Shown here in pieces: positions 9,022-18,603 of a stretch of DNA of 64,000 nucleotides. Source of the stretch: Chitinophagaceae bacterium (GTDB lineage Bacteria > Bacteroidota > Bacteroidia > Chitinophagales > Chitinophagaceae); assembly GCA_016720825.1 (NCBI GenBank), contig JADKJV010000013.1, positions 32,280 to 96,279 of the forward strand. Reading direction: 5' to 3'. The notes beneath the pieces are model-generated. The model saw nothing but the letters and a program-made list of their open reading frames with translations, was not told the origin of the DNA and did no database searches. Positions within the stretch are counted from its first letter, which is position 1, and each line of letters begins with the position of its first letter. A program made the translations under genes and the position numbers.

Positions 9022-11863
9022 ATGTCTAAGAAACTCTACCTGCTCGATGCCTTTGCCCTGGTGTTCAGGGCATATTATGCACTGATCCGCAACCCGCGGC
9101 TCACCTCCAAAGGCAAGAACACCAATGCGCAGTTTGGTTTTACCAATGCGCTGGTTGATTTAATCAACAATAAAAAAGCCACGCACCTGGCCGTGTGTTT
9201 TGATACACATGCGCCCACAGAACGCCATACCGATTTTGCAGATTATAAAGCCAACCGGCAGGAAACTCCGGAAGACATCCTGCTGGCCGTTCCTGATATC
9301 AAAAAAATTATACGTGCATTCAATGTACCCGTGGTGGAGATGGATGGCTATGAAGCAGATGATGTGATTGGTACGCTGAGCCAGCAGGCGGCCAAAAAAG
9401 GATATGAAGTGTATATGGTTACGCCGGATAAGGACTACGGCCAGTTAGTAACAGATAAAATCAAAATTTACAAACCCGGTTACCAGGGTGGTGAAGTGGA
9501 AATTATGGGACCGGAAGAAGTTTGTGCCAAATGGAATATCAAAGAGGTTTCACAGGTGATTGACATACTCGGTTTGATGGGTGATGCGGTGGACAATATT
9601 CCCGGCATTCCCGGTGTGGGTGAAAAAACGGCGGCCAAGCTGCTGGCAGAATACGGCACGCTTGAAAATGTGCTGGATAATGCTGATAAGATCAAAGGAG
9701 CTATGGGTGAGAAAGTAAAGAAAGGAAAAGAACTCGCTATCCTCTCTAAAAAACTCGCTACCATTATCACCCATGTGCCAGTTGAATTCCATGAAGAAGA
9801 TTACAGCCTGAAAGACTGGGATAAAGAAAAACTGAAAGAAGTTTTTGCAGAACTCGAATTCAGGACGCTTGGCAAAAGATTGCTGGGTGATGATTTCGCC
9901 GGTGCCGTGCCTCCGAAAGGCGGCGTGGAAAAACAAATGCCGCAGGGTGTGCAAACCGATTTATTCGGCAATATCATTGAAGCGCCGGCCGCACCTGCTG
10001 CTGATATTTCAGATGAAGGCGCCTCTGAAGGACTGGCTGTTACACAGAATATCAATAACACGCCGCACACCTATGAAGCAGTGGATACTGAAGCCGGTAT
10101 AAAAAACTGGTAGCTACACTGAAGAAAGCAGATGAAATCTGTTTTGATACAGAAACCACCGGTATTGATGCCAATGAGGCAGAACTGGTTGGGTTGAGTT
10201 TTTCAATCAAACCCGGGGAAGCCTGGTATGTGCCTTGTCCGGCTGATGAAAAGAAAACCAAAGCCATCCTGGCACAGTTTGAACCGTTGTTTGCAGACAA
10301 AAAGAAAACATGGATCGGGCAGAACATCAAATACGACCTGCTGATCCTGAAATGGTATGGCGTTGAGCTGGCTGGTAATTTATTTGATACCATGCTGGCG
10401 CATTATGTGATAGAACCTGATGGCAAACGCGGTATGGATCTGCTCAGTGCCAAATACCTGGGATATGAACCGGTGCACATTGAAGAACTGATTGGTAAAA
10501 AAGGAAAGACCCAGGGAACGATGCGTGATGTGGAGCTGGAAAAAATCAAAGAATATGCTGCGGAAGATGCCGATATCACTTTACAGCTGAAACAGAAATT
10601 TGTGCCCTTGCTGAAAGAAAAAGAAGTGGAGAAAGTTTTCAATGAAGTGGAAAACCCGCTGGTGAAAGTGCTTACGGATATGGAATACGAAGGAATTAAA
10701 ATTGATGTGGAATTCCTGCAATCTTATTCCAAAGAACTCGAGAAAGATGCGAAGACAGCAGAAGAGTCCGTGTACAAACAGGCCGGTGTACGTTTTAACC
10801 TCGCCTCCCCTAAACAACTGGGCGAAGTTCTGTTTGACAAACTCAAACTGGATCCTTCCGCGAAAAAACAAAAACAGGTCAATACCAGACGGGTGAAGAT
10901 GTTTTATTAAAACTCGCCGCTAAAGGCGAAAAAATTGCGGATGATATTCTCACTTTCCGTGAACTGACCAAACTGAAATCAACTTATGTTGACAGCCTGC
11001 CTTTACTGATCAATTCAAAAACGGGCCGGGTGCATACCACATACGGACAGGCAGTTGCGGTTACCGGCAGGCTGGCGAGTAACAATCCCAACCTGCAGAA
11101 TATTCCGGTGCGCACGGATCGAGGCAAAGAAATCAGGAAAGCATTTATCCCGCGTGACAGTAAACATGTTTTATTGTCTGCCGACTACTCGCAGATTGAA
11201 CTGCGTATTGTAGCCGCTATCAGCGGTGATCCGAATATGTGTGCGGCGTTTAAAGCCGGAACAGATATCCATACTGCTACAGCTTCGAAAGTGTATAATG
11301 TAAGCGAGAAGGAAGTGACCAAGGAAATGCGTTACAAAGCCAAAAGTGTAAACTTTGGTATCATCTACGGACAGGGTGCGTTTGGGCTGGCTGATAACCT
11401 GGGTATTTCAAGAAGTGAAGCGAAAGAGATTATAGATAATTATAAAAAACAGTTCCCCGGTATCCAGCGTTATATGGATGACACAATCAACTTTGCGAGG
11501 GAGCACGGATACGTGCAGACGCTGATGGGCCGCAAGCGCTGGTTAAGAGATATTGGTTCTTCCAATTTCACGGTGCGGGGTTTTGCAGAAAGAAACGCCA
11601 TTAACTCACCCATACAGGGAACCGCGGCAGATATGATCAAACTGGCCATGATAAAAGTGCATGCTGCCTTTAAGCAACATAACTTTAAAAGCAAGATGCT
11701 GCTGCAGGTGCATGATGAATTGGTGTTTGACGCGTTGAAATCAGAATTAAAGGAATTGAAAGCGCTTGTGCTTGACTGCATGCAGTCGGCAATGGTATTA
11801 CCACACGGTGTTCCGGTGATCGCTGAATGCGGTGACGGGAAAAACTGGCTCGAAGCACATTAA
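9022..11863 (+). CDS. polA: DNA polymerase I (two one-base frameshifts)
   Basis: Three consecutive frames make one polymerase of 947 residues once two missing A bases are restored. One is in the A run at 10101-10106, giving GIKKLVATLKKADEICFDTE. The other is in the A run at 10863-10868, giving KKTKTGQYQTGEDVL. Domains in order: 5'-3' exonuclease with helix-hairpin-helix (about 1-290), 3'-5' exonuclease with an intact FDTETTG motif, and the palm/fingers/thumb polymerase with DYSQIELR, QGTAADMIK and QVHDELV. It fills gaps in repair and removes RNA primers. Both breaks lie in homopolymers, so sequencing error is far more likely than gene loss. Confidence 0.95.
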
Positions 11864-11871
11864 TCCAAACT

Positions 11872-12639
11872 ATGAACTGGAATTTATATTTCAAGGATGT
11901 GTACATGATCGGCAGCCGGTACATGATACTGGCCACGCTGGCGTTTGTGATTGCCTACTGGCTGTTACGGAATACCATTCGTGGCAGGAAAATACAGCTG
12001 AAATTCCCGAAGACGATTGATTACCTCCGGGAAATTGGTTTTTCTGCACTTACGATTTTTGTGATGGCCTTTATCCCTTTCCTCATCCTGGGGAATCCTT
12101 CCATTGCAAAGCATACCAAATTTTACATGGATATCCATGAATACGGGATGACCTGGTTTGTGCTGGCATTCCCGGTTATGGCTTTTATTCACGACACTTA
12201 TTTTTACTGGATGCACCGGCTGATCCATCATCCGGCTATTTTTAAATGGGTGCACCTGGTGCATCACAAATCCACGAACCCCAGTCCTTTTGCTGCTTAT
12301 GCTTTCCATCCGCTGGAAGCGATACTTGAAGCCGGCATTTTTGTGGTGTTTGTGCTCACCATTCCGGTAAATAAATTCCATTTGATTTTTTTCTTCCTGT
12401 TCCAGATTGTTTACAACGTGTATGGCCATTGTGGCTGGGAATTGTATCCAAAAGGATTCAACAAACACTGGCTGGGTAAATGGATTAACACGTCAGTCAA
12501 CCACAACCAGCATCACCAGTATTTCAAAGGCAATTACGGTTTATACTTCTTATTCTGGGACCGTATGATGGGAACGATCCGACCTGATTATGATGAAAAA
12601 TTTGAGGAAGTAAAAACAAGACCTGCCACTACAACATGA
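11872..12639 (+). CDS. Sterol desaturase / fatty acid hydroxylase family membrane protein
   Basis: 255 residues with four to five membrane segments and the histidine clusters that bind a di-iron centre: HDTYFYWMHRLIHHP, HLVHHKS and NHNQHHQYFKGNYG. Family members hydroxylate or desaturate lipids in the membrane; the substrate cannot be read from the sequence. It starts 8 bp after polA and overlaps the following truncated haemoglobin by four bases (ATGA). Translation is therefore coupled to a haem protein that could serve oxygen supply or redox protection; that link is an inference. Confidence 0.88.
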   Translation: MNWNLYFKDVYMIGSRYMILATLAFVIAYWLLRNTIRGRKIQLKFPKTIDYLREIGFSALTIFVMAFIPFLILGNPSIAKHTKFYMDIHEYGMTWFVLAFPVMAFIHDTYFYWMHRLIHHPAIFKWVHLVHHKSTNPSPFAAYAFHPLEAILEAGIFVVFVLTIPVNKFHLIFFFLFQIVYNVYGHCGWELYPKGFNKHWLGKWINTSVNHNQHHQYFKGNYGLYFLFWDRMMGTIRPDYDEKFEEVKTRPATTT

Positions 12640-13019
12640 AAAACGACATACAGAACAGGGAAGACCTGATGCAACTGGTCACCTTGTTCTACGATAAACT
12701 CCTTGCTGATCCTTCCATTGCTTACCTGTTCACCGATGTGGCCAAAATCCATTTGGAAGAACACCTGCCTGTGCTGGTGGATTTCTGGGAAGGGGTTTTA
12801 TTCCAGACCGGCAATTACAGGCGCAATACACTGCAGCCCCATCTTGACCTGCATGCAAAATCTTCAATAACTGCGGCGCATTTCGAAACCTGGCTGCGAT
12901 ATTTCAATGCTTCTGTTGATGAACTGTTTGAAGGGGACGTGGCTTTCCGTGCCAAAGAAAGGGCACTGAGCATTGCCACTGTGATGAAAATCAAACTGGT
13001 ACAGCAAAGCCAGGGATAA
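12636..13019 (+). CDS. Group III truncated haemoglobin
   Basis: 127 residues, the normal length for a 2-on-2 globin. The HLPVLVDFWEGVLF helix is characteristic of group III members, and the block HAKSSITAAHFETWL carries the expected F-helix histidine. FEGDVAFRAKERALSIATVM forms the C-terminal helix. Group III globins bind oxygen or other small ligands, with roles proposed in redox or nitrosative protection. The start codon overlaps the preceding hydroxylase stop, so the two are translated together. Confidence 0.9.
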   Translation: MKNDIQNREDLMQLVTLFYDKLLADPSIAYLFTDVAKIHLEEHLPVLVDFWEGVLFQTGNYRRNTLQPHLDLHAKSSITAAHFETWLRYFNASVDELFEGDVAFRAKERALSIATVMKIKLVQQSQG

Positions 13020-13095
13020 GCGAGGCATATTTTTTTGAAACCTGTTTCTTTTCCAAATGATTTGTTGTAGTTTTTCTGTCCTTAAAAAAATTACC

Positions 13096-13671
13096 ATGAA
13101 ACAAATCTGCGTTGCTTTTACATGCTGTTTACTCCTGCTGACTTCTGTCACTACCCGTGCGCAAACAGCAGATGAGATGAAAAAATGGATGGACTACATG
13201 ACTCCGTCTGATGTACACAAAATGATTGCTGAATCGGATGGTGAATGGAAAGAAGAAATACAGAGCTGGATGGCTCCGAATACGCCACCCACTGCTATGG
13301 TAGCTTATTGCACCAATAAAATGATCATGGGCGGCCGCTACCAGGTAAGTACCCAATCCGGTGATATGGGCGGAATGCCTTTTGAAGGACAGAGCCTGAT
13401 GGCTTATGATAATATCCGGAAGGTTTTCATCTCCACCTGGATTGACAATATGGGAACGGGCATGATTGTGATGGAGGGCACCTGGGATGAAAAATCAAAA
13501 ACGATAACGTTTACAGGAAAAGCTACAGATCCGTTTTCAGGCAAAGTGCTTCCGATCAGGCAGCTGTTTACGTTTGTGGATGCAGATACCCAAAAAATGG
13601 TAATGTATAATACGACGGCGGATGGGGTGGAGTTTAAAAGCCTGGAGATGTTATTGACGAGGAAGAAATAG
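13096..13671 (+). CDS. Secreted DUF1579 family protein
   Basis: 191 residues from the ATG that gives a clean signal peptide (MKQICVAFTCCLLLLTS, cut near TRAQ). An earlier in-frame start would put 13 unlikely residues before it. The body is the DUF1579 beta-barrel-like domain, with MGGRYQVSTQSGDMGGMPFEG, IRKVFISTWIDNMGTGM and a closing LFTFVDADTQKMVMYNT block. The domain's function is unknown. It stands alone, between the globin gene and a hairpin repeat that probably ends the transcript. Confidence 0.85.
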   Translation: MKQICVAFTCCLLLLTSVTTRAQTADEMKKWMDYMTPSDVHKMIAESDGEWKEEIQSWMAPNTPPTAMVAYCTNKMIMGGRYQVSTQSGDMGGMPFEGQSLMAYDNIRKVFISTWIDNMGTGMIVMEGTWDEKSKTITFTGKATDPFSGKVLPIRQLFTFVDADTQKMVMYNTTADGVEFKSLEMLLTRKK

Positions 13672-13681
13672 GTTTTTTTTC

Positions 13682-13785
13682 TACCACAAAGTGCACAAAG
13701 TAAATACACAAAGGCCACAAAGGTTTACACTTTGTGGCCTTTGCGTGCCCGCCAAAGCGCAGCGTAGGTGGGTGGTAAAAAATCA
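13682..13785. repeat. CCACAAAG-type imperfect inverted repeat, copy 1
   Basis: The inner arms CAAAGGCCACAAAG and CTTTGTGGCCTTTG pair across a short loop, and an outer CCACAAAGTGC arm sits to the left. On the right it ends with the GC-rich module TGCCCGCCAAAGCGCAGCG continuing to GGTGG (13746-13775), which recurs at 27002 and 54775. It lies between convergent genes and could act as a two-way terminator. Confidence 0.8.
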
Positions 13786-14241
13786 TTTCTTCAAATACCT
13801 CTTTTCATATTGTTGTATCCACTGCTCCGGCGTAATTTTCGCTGCCAGCATCCCAATCAGTTCAAACGGAATCTGCTCCGGCTTTTTGAACCGCATACAG
13901 CTTTTACCCATATCCAGTTTTTTAAACCCTGCTTTGGTATATTCATCATTGAACCATTTCAGTAGTTTAGGATCACCGTAGATACCCATGTGGTAAACGG
14001 CGATAAAATTTTTCTGCGAAGCGATATTCATAAAAGGCAACGGCAGTTCCGGTGTGCAATGGTAGCCGGGAGGGTACAATGAATGCGGGACCACCCAGCC
14101 GATCATTCCATAGCTCATCTGTTCCTTAAAGCCCTTGGGAATATTTTTCTTCACCTGCTTGCGCAGTTCCTTGACAGCTTTCTGCCTGTCGTCCGGCAGT
14201 TCGCTGATGTATTGATCAACCGTTGTGGCTTTAGACTGCAT
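13783..14241 (-). CDS. DUF1801 domain protein (YdhG-like)
   Basis: 152 residues of a single DUF1801 domain. The N-terminus is TTVDQYISELPDDRQKAVKELR, with conserved features GFKEQMSYGMIGW, MNIASQKNFIAVYHMG and KSCMRFKKPEQIP. The family includes B. subtilis YdhG, linked to intracellular iron handling, but most members have no proven role. There is no signal peptide, so it is cytoplasmic. It is preceded on the same strand by a VOC-family gene 46 bp upstream, so the two may share a transcript. Confidence 0.85.
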   Translation of the reverse strand: MQSKATTVDQYISELPDDRQKAVKELRKQVKKNIPKGFKEQMSYGMIGWVVPHSLYPPGYHCTPELPLPFMNIASQKNFIAVYHMGIYGDPKLLKWFNDEYTKAGFKKLDMGKSCMRFKKPEQIPFELIGMLAAKITPEQWIQQYEKRYLKK

Positions 14242-14287
14242 ATTTTATTTTTTTAAAAGATACAAACAGTCTGGCTTATTTCAAATA

Positions 14288-14668
14288 CTATACCGGCACA
14301 CTGTGGAGTCCGATGCGGTTTCCTTCAGTGTCGAAGAATACAGCCATAAAACCATATTCAGGGGATATCTCGGTTTTGGGCAGCATGATTTTACCACCTG
14401 CGGCTTCTACTTTATCGAGTACTCTTTGTAAATCAGGATTTCCGTTCAGGTAAATCAGCGGGCCATCAGAGGCAGATGGTTTGTGGAAACCGTTGCTGTC
14501 AGCCAGAGCACCGCCCACTCCTTCCATATCATCAATGGGGAACATGCGCATTTTGATATTGGGAAGATCCACGGGGTTCAGTTTCACACCGAAGATGGTT
14601 TCATAGAATGTGGTGGCGCGGTTGATGTCGGTTACCGGTATTTCAAACCAGCTGATAGCATTTTTCAT
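14288..14668 (-). CDS. VOC family protein (glyoxalase/bleomycin-resistance-like)
   Basis: 126 residues, starting at the ATG that begins MKNAISWFEIPV; upstream in-frame codons are not conserved family sequence. The vicinal-oxygen-chelate fold shows as two beta-alpha-beta-beta-beta modules, ISWFEIPVTDINRATTFYE and PLIYLNGNPDLQRVLDKVE, ending GFMAVFFDTEGNRIGLHS. Members range from dioxygenases to antibiotic-binding proteins and the substrate cannot be deduced. It is cytoplasmic and lies just upstream of the DUF1801 gene. Confidence 0.88.
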   Translation of the reverse strand: MKNAISWFEIPVTDINRATTFYETIFGVKLNPVDLPNIKMRMFPIDDMEGVGGALADSNGFHKPSASDGPLIYLNGNPDLQRVLDKVEAAGGKIMLPKTEISPEYGFMAVFFDTEGNRIGLHSVPV

Positions 14669-14703
14669 GTGAGTGTTTTGTTGGTTGGGTGTAAAGTAAA
14701 TAC

Positions 14704-14794
14704 AAAACCACAAAGATCACAAAGAAAAACAAAGCGCACAAGGAAACTCCTTTGTGAACCTAGTTTTTCCATTGTGCCCTTTGTGGTTAAGAAA
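14704..14794. repeat. CCACAAAG-type imperfect inverted repeat, copy 2 (degenerate)
   Basis: ACCACAAAGATCACAAAG on the left pairs loosely with GCCCTTTGTGGTT on the right, with CAAAGCGCACAAGGA and TCCTTTGTG as inner arms. It is more diverged than the copies at 13.7 and 33.4 kb. It sits between the VOC gene and a terminator. Confidence 0.7.
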
Positions 14795-14832
14795 CAAAAA
14801 AAGAGGCTGTCTTATTAGAAACAGCCTCTTTC
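14795..14832 (-). terminator. Intrinsic terminator of the Spy-like gene
   Basis: On the minus strand AAAGAGGCTGT pairs perfectly with ACAGCCTCTTT across a 10-base loop and is followed by a run of seven T. It lies 20 bp after the stop of the gene that ends at 14852. Confidence 0.85.
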
Positions 14833-14851
14833 GAATAAAAACATCCGGAGT

Positions 14852-15262
14852 TTATTGATTACCTCCTCCACCACCGCCGGGCGGGCGCTGGCGTCTTAAT
14901 GTAGGTTCAATGCCATCTTTCCAGATTTTATATTCAGCTTCCGTCAGGATTGTCTTTAATTTCTCATCACGTGCGTCAGTGATTTTTTTCATTTCAGCCA
15001 TCATCGTTTCACGGTCAGGCATACCACCGGCGAATAATTCTTCGCGCTTAGCGTCCTGGGCTTTGTAATAATCAGTAAATACGTTATCCAGCTGGGTCAT
15101 CTTATCGGGAGCTGGTTTAAAAGCACTGTCCAGTTTGGCATGGACAATCGCCACCCTTTCCGGAACGGTTTTTTGCTGAAAACCACCGCCGCCGGGTTGT
15201 GCGTACAAATTCCATGCTGTACCCATCATCAGGCAGAGCAGGACAAGAATTTTTGATTTCAT
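14852..15262 (-). CDS. Secreted Spy/CpxP-like helical protein, Gly-rich ends
   Basis: 136 residues: signal peptide (about 1-21, ending LYAQ), a short Gly-rich linker, then a helical core with two motifs reminiscent of Spy/CpxP-type proteins (PDKMTQLDNVFTDYYKAQDAK and RDEKLKTILTEAEYKIWKD). The C-terminus is a QRPPGGGGGG tail. Spy-like proteins act as periplasmic chaperones or stress sensors; that role here is an inference from architecture. The C-terminal LTEAEYKIWKD resembles LTEDQFKKYME in the poly-proline gene near 41.5 kb, so the two may be related. Confidence 0.7.
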   Translation of the reverse strand: MKSKILVLLCLMMGTAWNLYAQPGGGGFQQKTVPERVAIVHAKLDSAFKPAPDKMTQLDNVFTDYYKAQDAKREELFAGGMPDRETMMAEMKKITDARDEKLKTILTEAEYKIWKDGIEPTLRRQRPPGGGGGGNQ

Positions 15263-15518
15263 GAAATAGTGTTTTATTACGGTAAGTTAAGGGATTGAAT
15301 CTTTTGGACGGTTAATCAGCCCAAAACCTTCGGAATGACGGGGATAGACACTATAAGGTTGCGGTAAAAGATGGAGTGCGCTCCCCTAAGATGCGCCCGC
15401 ACCCTTATTCCACAAGGATTTAGGTTAAAATCCTGGTTAAAAAAATATTTTGTCGGGGCATCAAAAATGCGGTGTGTAATCCTGCTGACGGCTTCATCCG
15501 GTTGTAAAATCTACTCCG
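15263..15518. other. Intergenic region without a recognised feature
   Basis: This is a divergent spacer between the Spy-like gene and the NqrB/RnfD-DUF2330 frame. The only short frame here overlaps the following gene out of phase and has no family character. I see no convincing promoter box or hairpin. Confidence 0.5.
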
Positions 15519-17825
15519 ATGCAGTCATTCACATTCCGCCTCGACCCCCGCTGGTTCCAGATTGCTTTCCAGCTTATATTCCTGAGTTATGGCATATTTC
15601 GTTTGGAATGGACCGCCGACTGGACACATTATGGTGTCAGTATCGGCGGTTGTCTTTTGTTCCAATTCCTGGCCGAATCTGTACGCGCCAACCGCTGGCA
15701 GCCGCTCCGGGAATTCGGCCGCTGGGGATTCAGTGTGCTGATCAGTTCAATGAGTTTATGCCTGTTGCTGAAAACAAATCACTGGAGCACCAGCCTGGTA
15801 GCTGCTTTTTTCACTGTTATCCCAAAATATATTTTCCGTTTCCGTGGCAAACATGTTTTCAATCCTTCTGCGATTGGGATTGTTGCTGCTATCCTTCTGA
15901 CAAAAGATGCCTGGCTATCACCCGGACAATGGGGTGCTGATACGGTTATCTTTTTTGGTGTGATCACGCTGGGAACAATTGTAGTAACCCGTGTGCAGAA
16001 GCTGGATGTGTCGCTGGCTTTCCTGATCACATTCGCGGGACTGATGTACTGGCGGCAGGTTTATGTGCTGGGCTGGCCGATGGATTATTTCATGCATACC
16101 ATCAGCACGGGCAGCATTTTGTTATTTACTTTTTTCATGATCAGTGATCCCCGCACGTCTCCCAATCATCCTGTTGCCAGGATTGCCTGGGCGATGCTGA
16201 TTGCTGCAGTGGCGTTTTATCTCGCCGTATTCAAATGGAAATACAATACTGCCATTTGGGTACTGGTGGCTGCTGCCCCGCTGGTTCCCCTGCTGGATTA
16301 TTTTTTCCCGGCCAAAACATTTTCGTGGAAACCGGCCGCGATTCATTTCGGATTTATTTCCAAACTAAAACATATAGTCATGAAACCATTTACAAAAAAA
16401 CTGGCTGCCGGTCTCATACTGATGAGTATGATCAGCCACGAAGCTTACGCGTTCTGCGGATTTTATGTAAGCAAGGCCGACGGAACTTTAAAAAACAAAA
16501 CATCACAGGTGATCCTGGTCCGCGATGGTGACCGGAACACCATTACCATGTTCAATGATTTCAAAGGGAATTTCAAGGATTTTGCGATGGTGGTACCTGT
16601 GCCTGTTGTGCTGAGCAAATCAGATATCAAAGTGGTGGACCAGCAGATATTCAATACACTGAATGAATACAGCCAGCCGAGGCTGGTGGAGTATTATGAC
16701 CAGAATCCCTGTAACCGCTATGAAATGTATGAAGATGCTGTGAAATCAGTTCCTTCATCCGGACTCCGGAAAAAAGATAATGAAGATGAAAAAGCCCATG
16801 CGCTCGGTGTAAAAATTGAAGCCAAGTACCTCGTGGGTGAATATGATATCCTGATCCTGAGTGCCAATCAGAGTTCCGGTTTAAAAACCTGGCTGAATGA
16901 AAATGGTTATAAAATCCCTGCAGGCGCAGATGAAGTGCTGGAGCCCTATATCAAAAGCAATTTGAAATTTTTTGTAGTGAAGGTGAATGAGCAGGAAAAA
17001 AAGAAACTGCCGGGTAATTTTTTAAGACCCATACAAATCAGTTTCAATTCCCCAAAATTCATGCTGCCTATCAGGCTGGGTATGGCCAATGCGGATGGTG
17101 ACCAGGATATGATTGTATATGCTTTCACGAAAAGCGGCCGGATAGAATGCACGAATTACAGAACGGTTGAACTGCCTACCGGTAAAAACATTCCTTTGTT
17201 TGTACAGAATAATTTTTCAAACTTCTACGCTAATCTTTTCCAGCACCAGTGGAGCCGCGAAGGAAAAGCCATTGCCATGCTGGAATATGCCTGGGATGTG
17301 AGTCCGCGTAATTTTATGAAATGTGATCCCTGTGTGGCTACCGCACCTTCTGCCCAGGATCTTTTACAATCAGGGGTTTGGTGGATTGGCGGTGAAAATG
17401 ATGAATACAGCAGCCAGGTTTATTTCACCAGACTGCATATCCGTTACAATCGCCAGAATTTTCCGCAGGACCTGCAATTCCAGGTGACGCCCAATACCGA
17501 GAATTACCAGGCCCGCTATATTATTACCCACCCTGCAACCGGGGATTTCAGTTGCGATGCGGGTAAACAATACCTGAAAACGCTTAAAACCCGCCGGACA
17601 ACTGAAATGCAAATGCTTACTTACCTCACCGGTAAGGGTTACGGCGACTGGGATGTGGTGATGAATGAAGATGAAGAAAAATTTATCCCGGAAGAAGCGA
17701 GTTACGGGGCGGTGGCGCCACTGGCTGGTGAAAAGCCGGGGAGGAGCAATGGGTTGCTTTTTGCCACGCTGGGGGTGATGGGGCTGGTTTCGGTAGCCGG
17801 AATCCGGAGAAAAGCAAAAAATTAA
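15519..17825 (+). CDS. NqrB/RnfD-like membrane domain joined to DUF2330 protein
   Basis: 768 residues in one frame. Residues 1 to about 280 have eight to ten membrane segments and resemble the NqrB/RnfD family, including KHVFNPSAIGI, TGSILLFTFFMISDPRTSPN and a final LLDYFFPAKTFSWKP. From residue 288 (ATG at 16380) a fresh signal-like sequence begins, MKPFTKKLAAGLILM, then the Cys-containing AFCGFYVSKADGTL of a DUF2330 protein, ending in a hydrophobic anchor and RRKAKN. DUF2330 has no known function. Either this is a real fusion, or a one-base error removed a stop (TAA in another frame at 16366-16368) between two tightly spaced genes. The second reading fits the signal peptide and the many similar errors nearby. 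Confidence 0.75.
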   Translation: MQSFTFRLDPRWFQIAFQLIFLSYGIFRLEWTADWTHYGVSIGGCLLFQFLAESVRANRWQPLREFGRWGFSVLISSMSLCLLLKTNHWSTSLVAAFFTVIPKYIFRFRGKHVFNPSAIGIVAAILLTKDAWLSPGQWGADTVIFFGVITLGTIVVTRVQKLDVSLAFLITFAGLMYWRQVYVLGWPMDYFMHTISTGSILLFTFFMISDPRTSPNHPVARIAWAMLIAAVAFYLAVFKWKYNTAIWVLVAAAPLVPLLDYFFPAKTFSWKPAAIHFGFISKLKHIVMKPFTKKLAAGLILMSMISHEAYAFCGFYVSKADGTLKNKTSQVILVRDGDRNTITMFNDFKGNFKDFAMVVPVPVVLSKSDIKVVDQQIFNTLNEYSQPRLVEYYDQNPCNRYEMYEDAVKSVPSSGLRKKDNEDEKAHALGVKIEAKYLVGEYDILILSANQSSGLKTWLNENGYKIPAGADEVLEPYIKSNLKFFVVKVNEQEKKKLPGNFLRPIQISFNSPKFMLPIRLGMANADGDQDMIVYAFTKSGRIECTNYRTVELPTGKNIPLFVQNNFSNFYANLFQHQWSREGKAIAMLEYAWDVSPRNFMKCDPCVATAPSAQDLLQSGVWWIGGENDEYSSQVYFTRLHIRYNRQNFPQDLQFQVTPNTENYQARYIITHPATGDFSCDAGKQYLKTLKTRRTTEMQMLTYLTGKGYGDWDVVMNEDEEKFIPEEASYGAVAPLAGEKPGRSNGLLFATLGVMGLVSVAGIRRKAKN

Positions 17826-17834
17826 GCCGGGATT

Positions 17835-17923
17835 TTACCACAAGGTGCACAAAGATTAAACAAAGGGCACAAAGGGTTAAACTTTGTGCCCTTTGTTTTG
17901 CTTAGTGTGCCTTGTGGTTAGAT
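17835..17923. repeat. CCACAAAG-type imperfect inverted repeat, copy 3
   Basis: The outer arms TACCACAAGGTGCACAAAG and TTAGTGTGCCTTGTGGTTA pair, and the inner arms CAAAGGGCACAAAG and CTTTGTGCCCTTTG pair perfectly. Both strands could fold the same cruciform-like hairpin. It follows the DUF2330 stop directly and may terminate that transcript. Confidence 0.8.
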
Positions 17924-17969
17924 TACGCCAGTCCCGCAACAATCTCTCCTCCTTTCAGGGCATTTCATT

Positions 17970-17977
17970 TATCTTTG
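17970..17977 (+). promoter_or_regulatory. Bacteroidota -7 promoter box for the DUF5606 gene
   Basis: TATCTTTG matches the TAnnTTTG consensus of the Bacteroidota housekeeping sigma factor and lies 22 bp before the start codon. No convincing TTG -33 element is seen at the ideal distance. Confidence 0.6.
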
Positions 17978-17999
17978 CAGTCCAATCTAAAAGGAAAAT

Positions 18000-18557
18000 A
18001 TGGAGTATAGCAAACTTGTGGCCATCACCGGATTACCCGGTTTATTTGAACTGATTAACAGCAAAACTGACGGAGCGATTGTACGTTCCCTGGATGACAA
18101 ATCCACCCGTTTCGTATCCAGCCGGGTACATAATTTTTCCCACCTGGAAAGTATTGAAGTTTATACCGTTCGCGATAATGTGAACCTGGTTGATTTATTC
18201 CAGGCTATGGATAAAGACGGAGGCAAGCTTCCTGATGACAAGGATGCGGCTGCCGTGAAGAAATATTTTGAGAAAGCCTACCCCGACATGGATTTTGAAA
18301 GGGTGTACAGCAGTGATATGAAGAAAATGGTGAAATGGTTTTCTATCCTGAAGAAAAATAATGTTGAAATCAAACTCAGCGAACCGGAAGAAGAGGAAGA
18401 AGAAGTTGTAGCGGAAGCGCCTGCTCCCGTTGTGGAAGAAAAACCGGCTAAGAAGACTACTAAAAAGAAAGCTGCAGCTGAAGAGGAAGAAGCCCCTAAA
18501 GCTGAAAAGCCTGCAAAAAAAGCAGCCGCTAAAGCGCCTGCCAAGCCGAAAAAATAA
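18000..18557 (+). CDS. DUF5606 family protein with histone-H1-like tail
   Basis: 185 residues. The first ~125 form the conserved DUF5606 domain of Bacteroidota (VAITGLPGLFELINSKTDG, FVSSRVHNFSHLESIEVYT, DMKKMVKWFSILKKNNVEI). An acidic stretch (EPEEEEEEVV) follows, then a Lys/Ala/Pro tail with repeated PAKK and AKKAA units like histone H1. The tail suggests binding to nucleic acid or another anionic partner; this is inference. A good -7 box precedes it. It is probably cytoplasmic and constitutively expressed. Confidence 0.88.
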   Translation: MEYSKLVAITGLPGLFELINSKTDGAIVRSLDDKSTRFVSSRVHNFSHLESIEVYTVRDNVNLVDLFQAMDKDGGKLPDDKDAAAVKKYFEKAYPDMDFERVYSSDMKKMVKWFSILKKNNVEIKLSEPEEEEEEVVAEAPAPVVEEKPAKKTTKKKAAAEEEEAPKAEKPAKKAAAKAPAKPKK

Positions 18558-18603
18558 TTGCCTGTTTCCGGAAAGGTTCTCTGTATTTCATGATTGAATA
18601 TTC

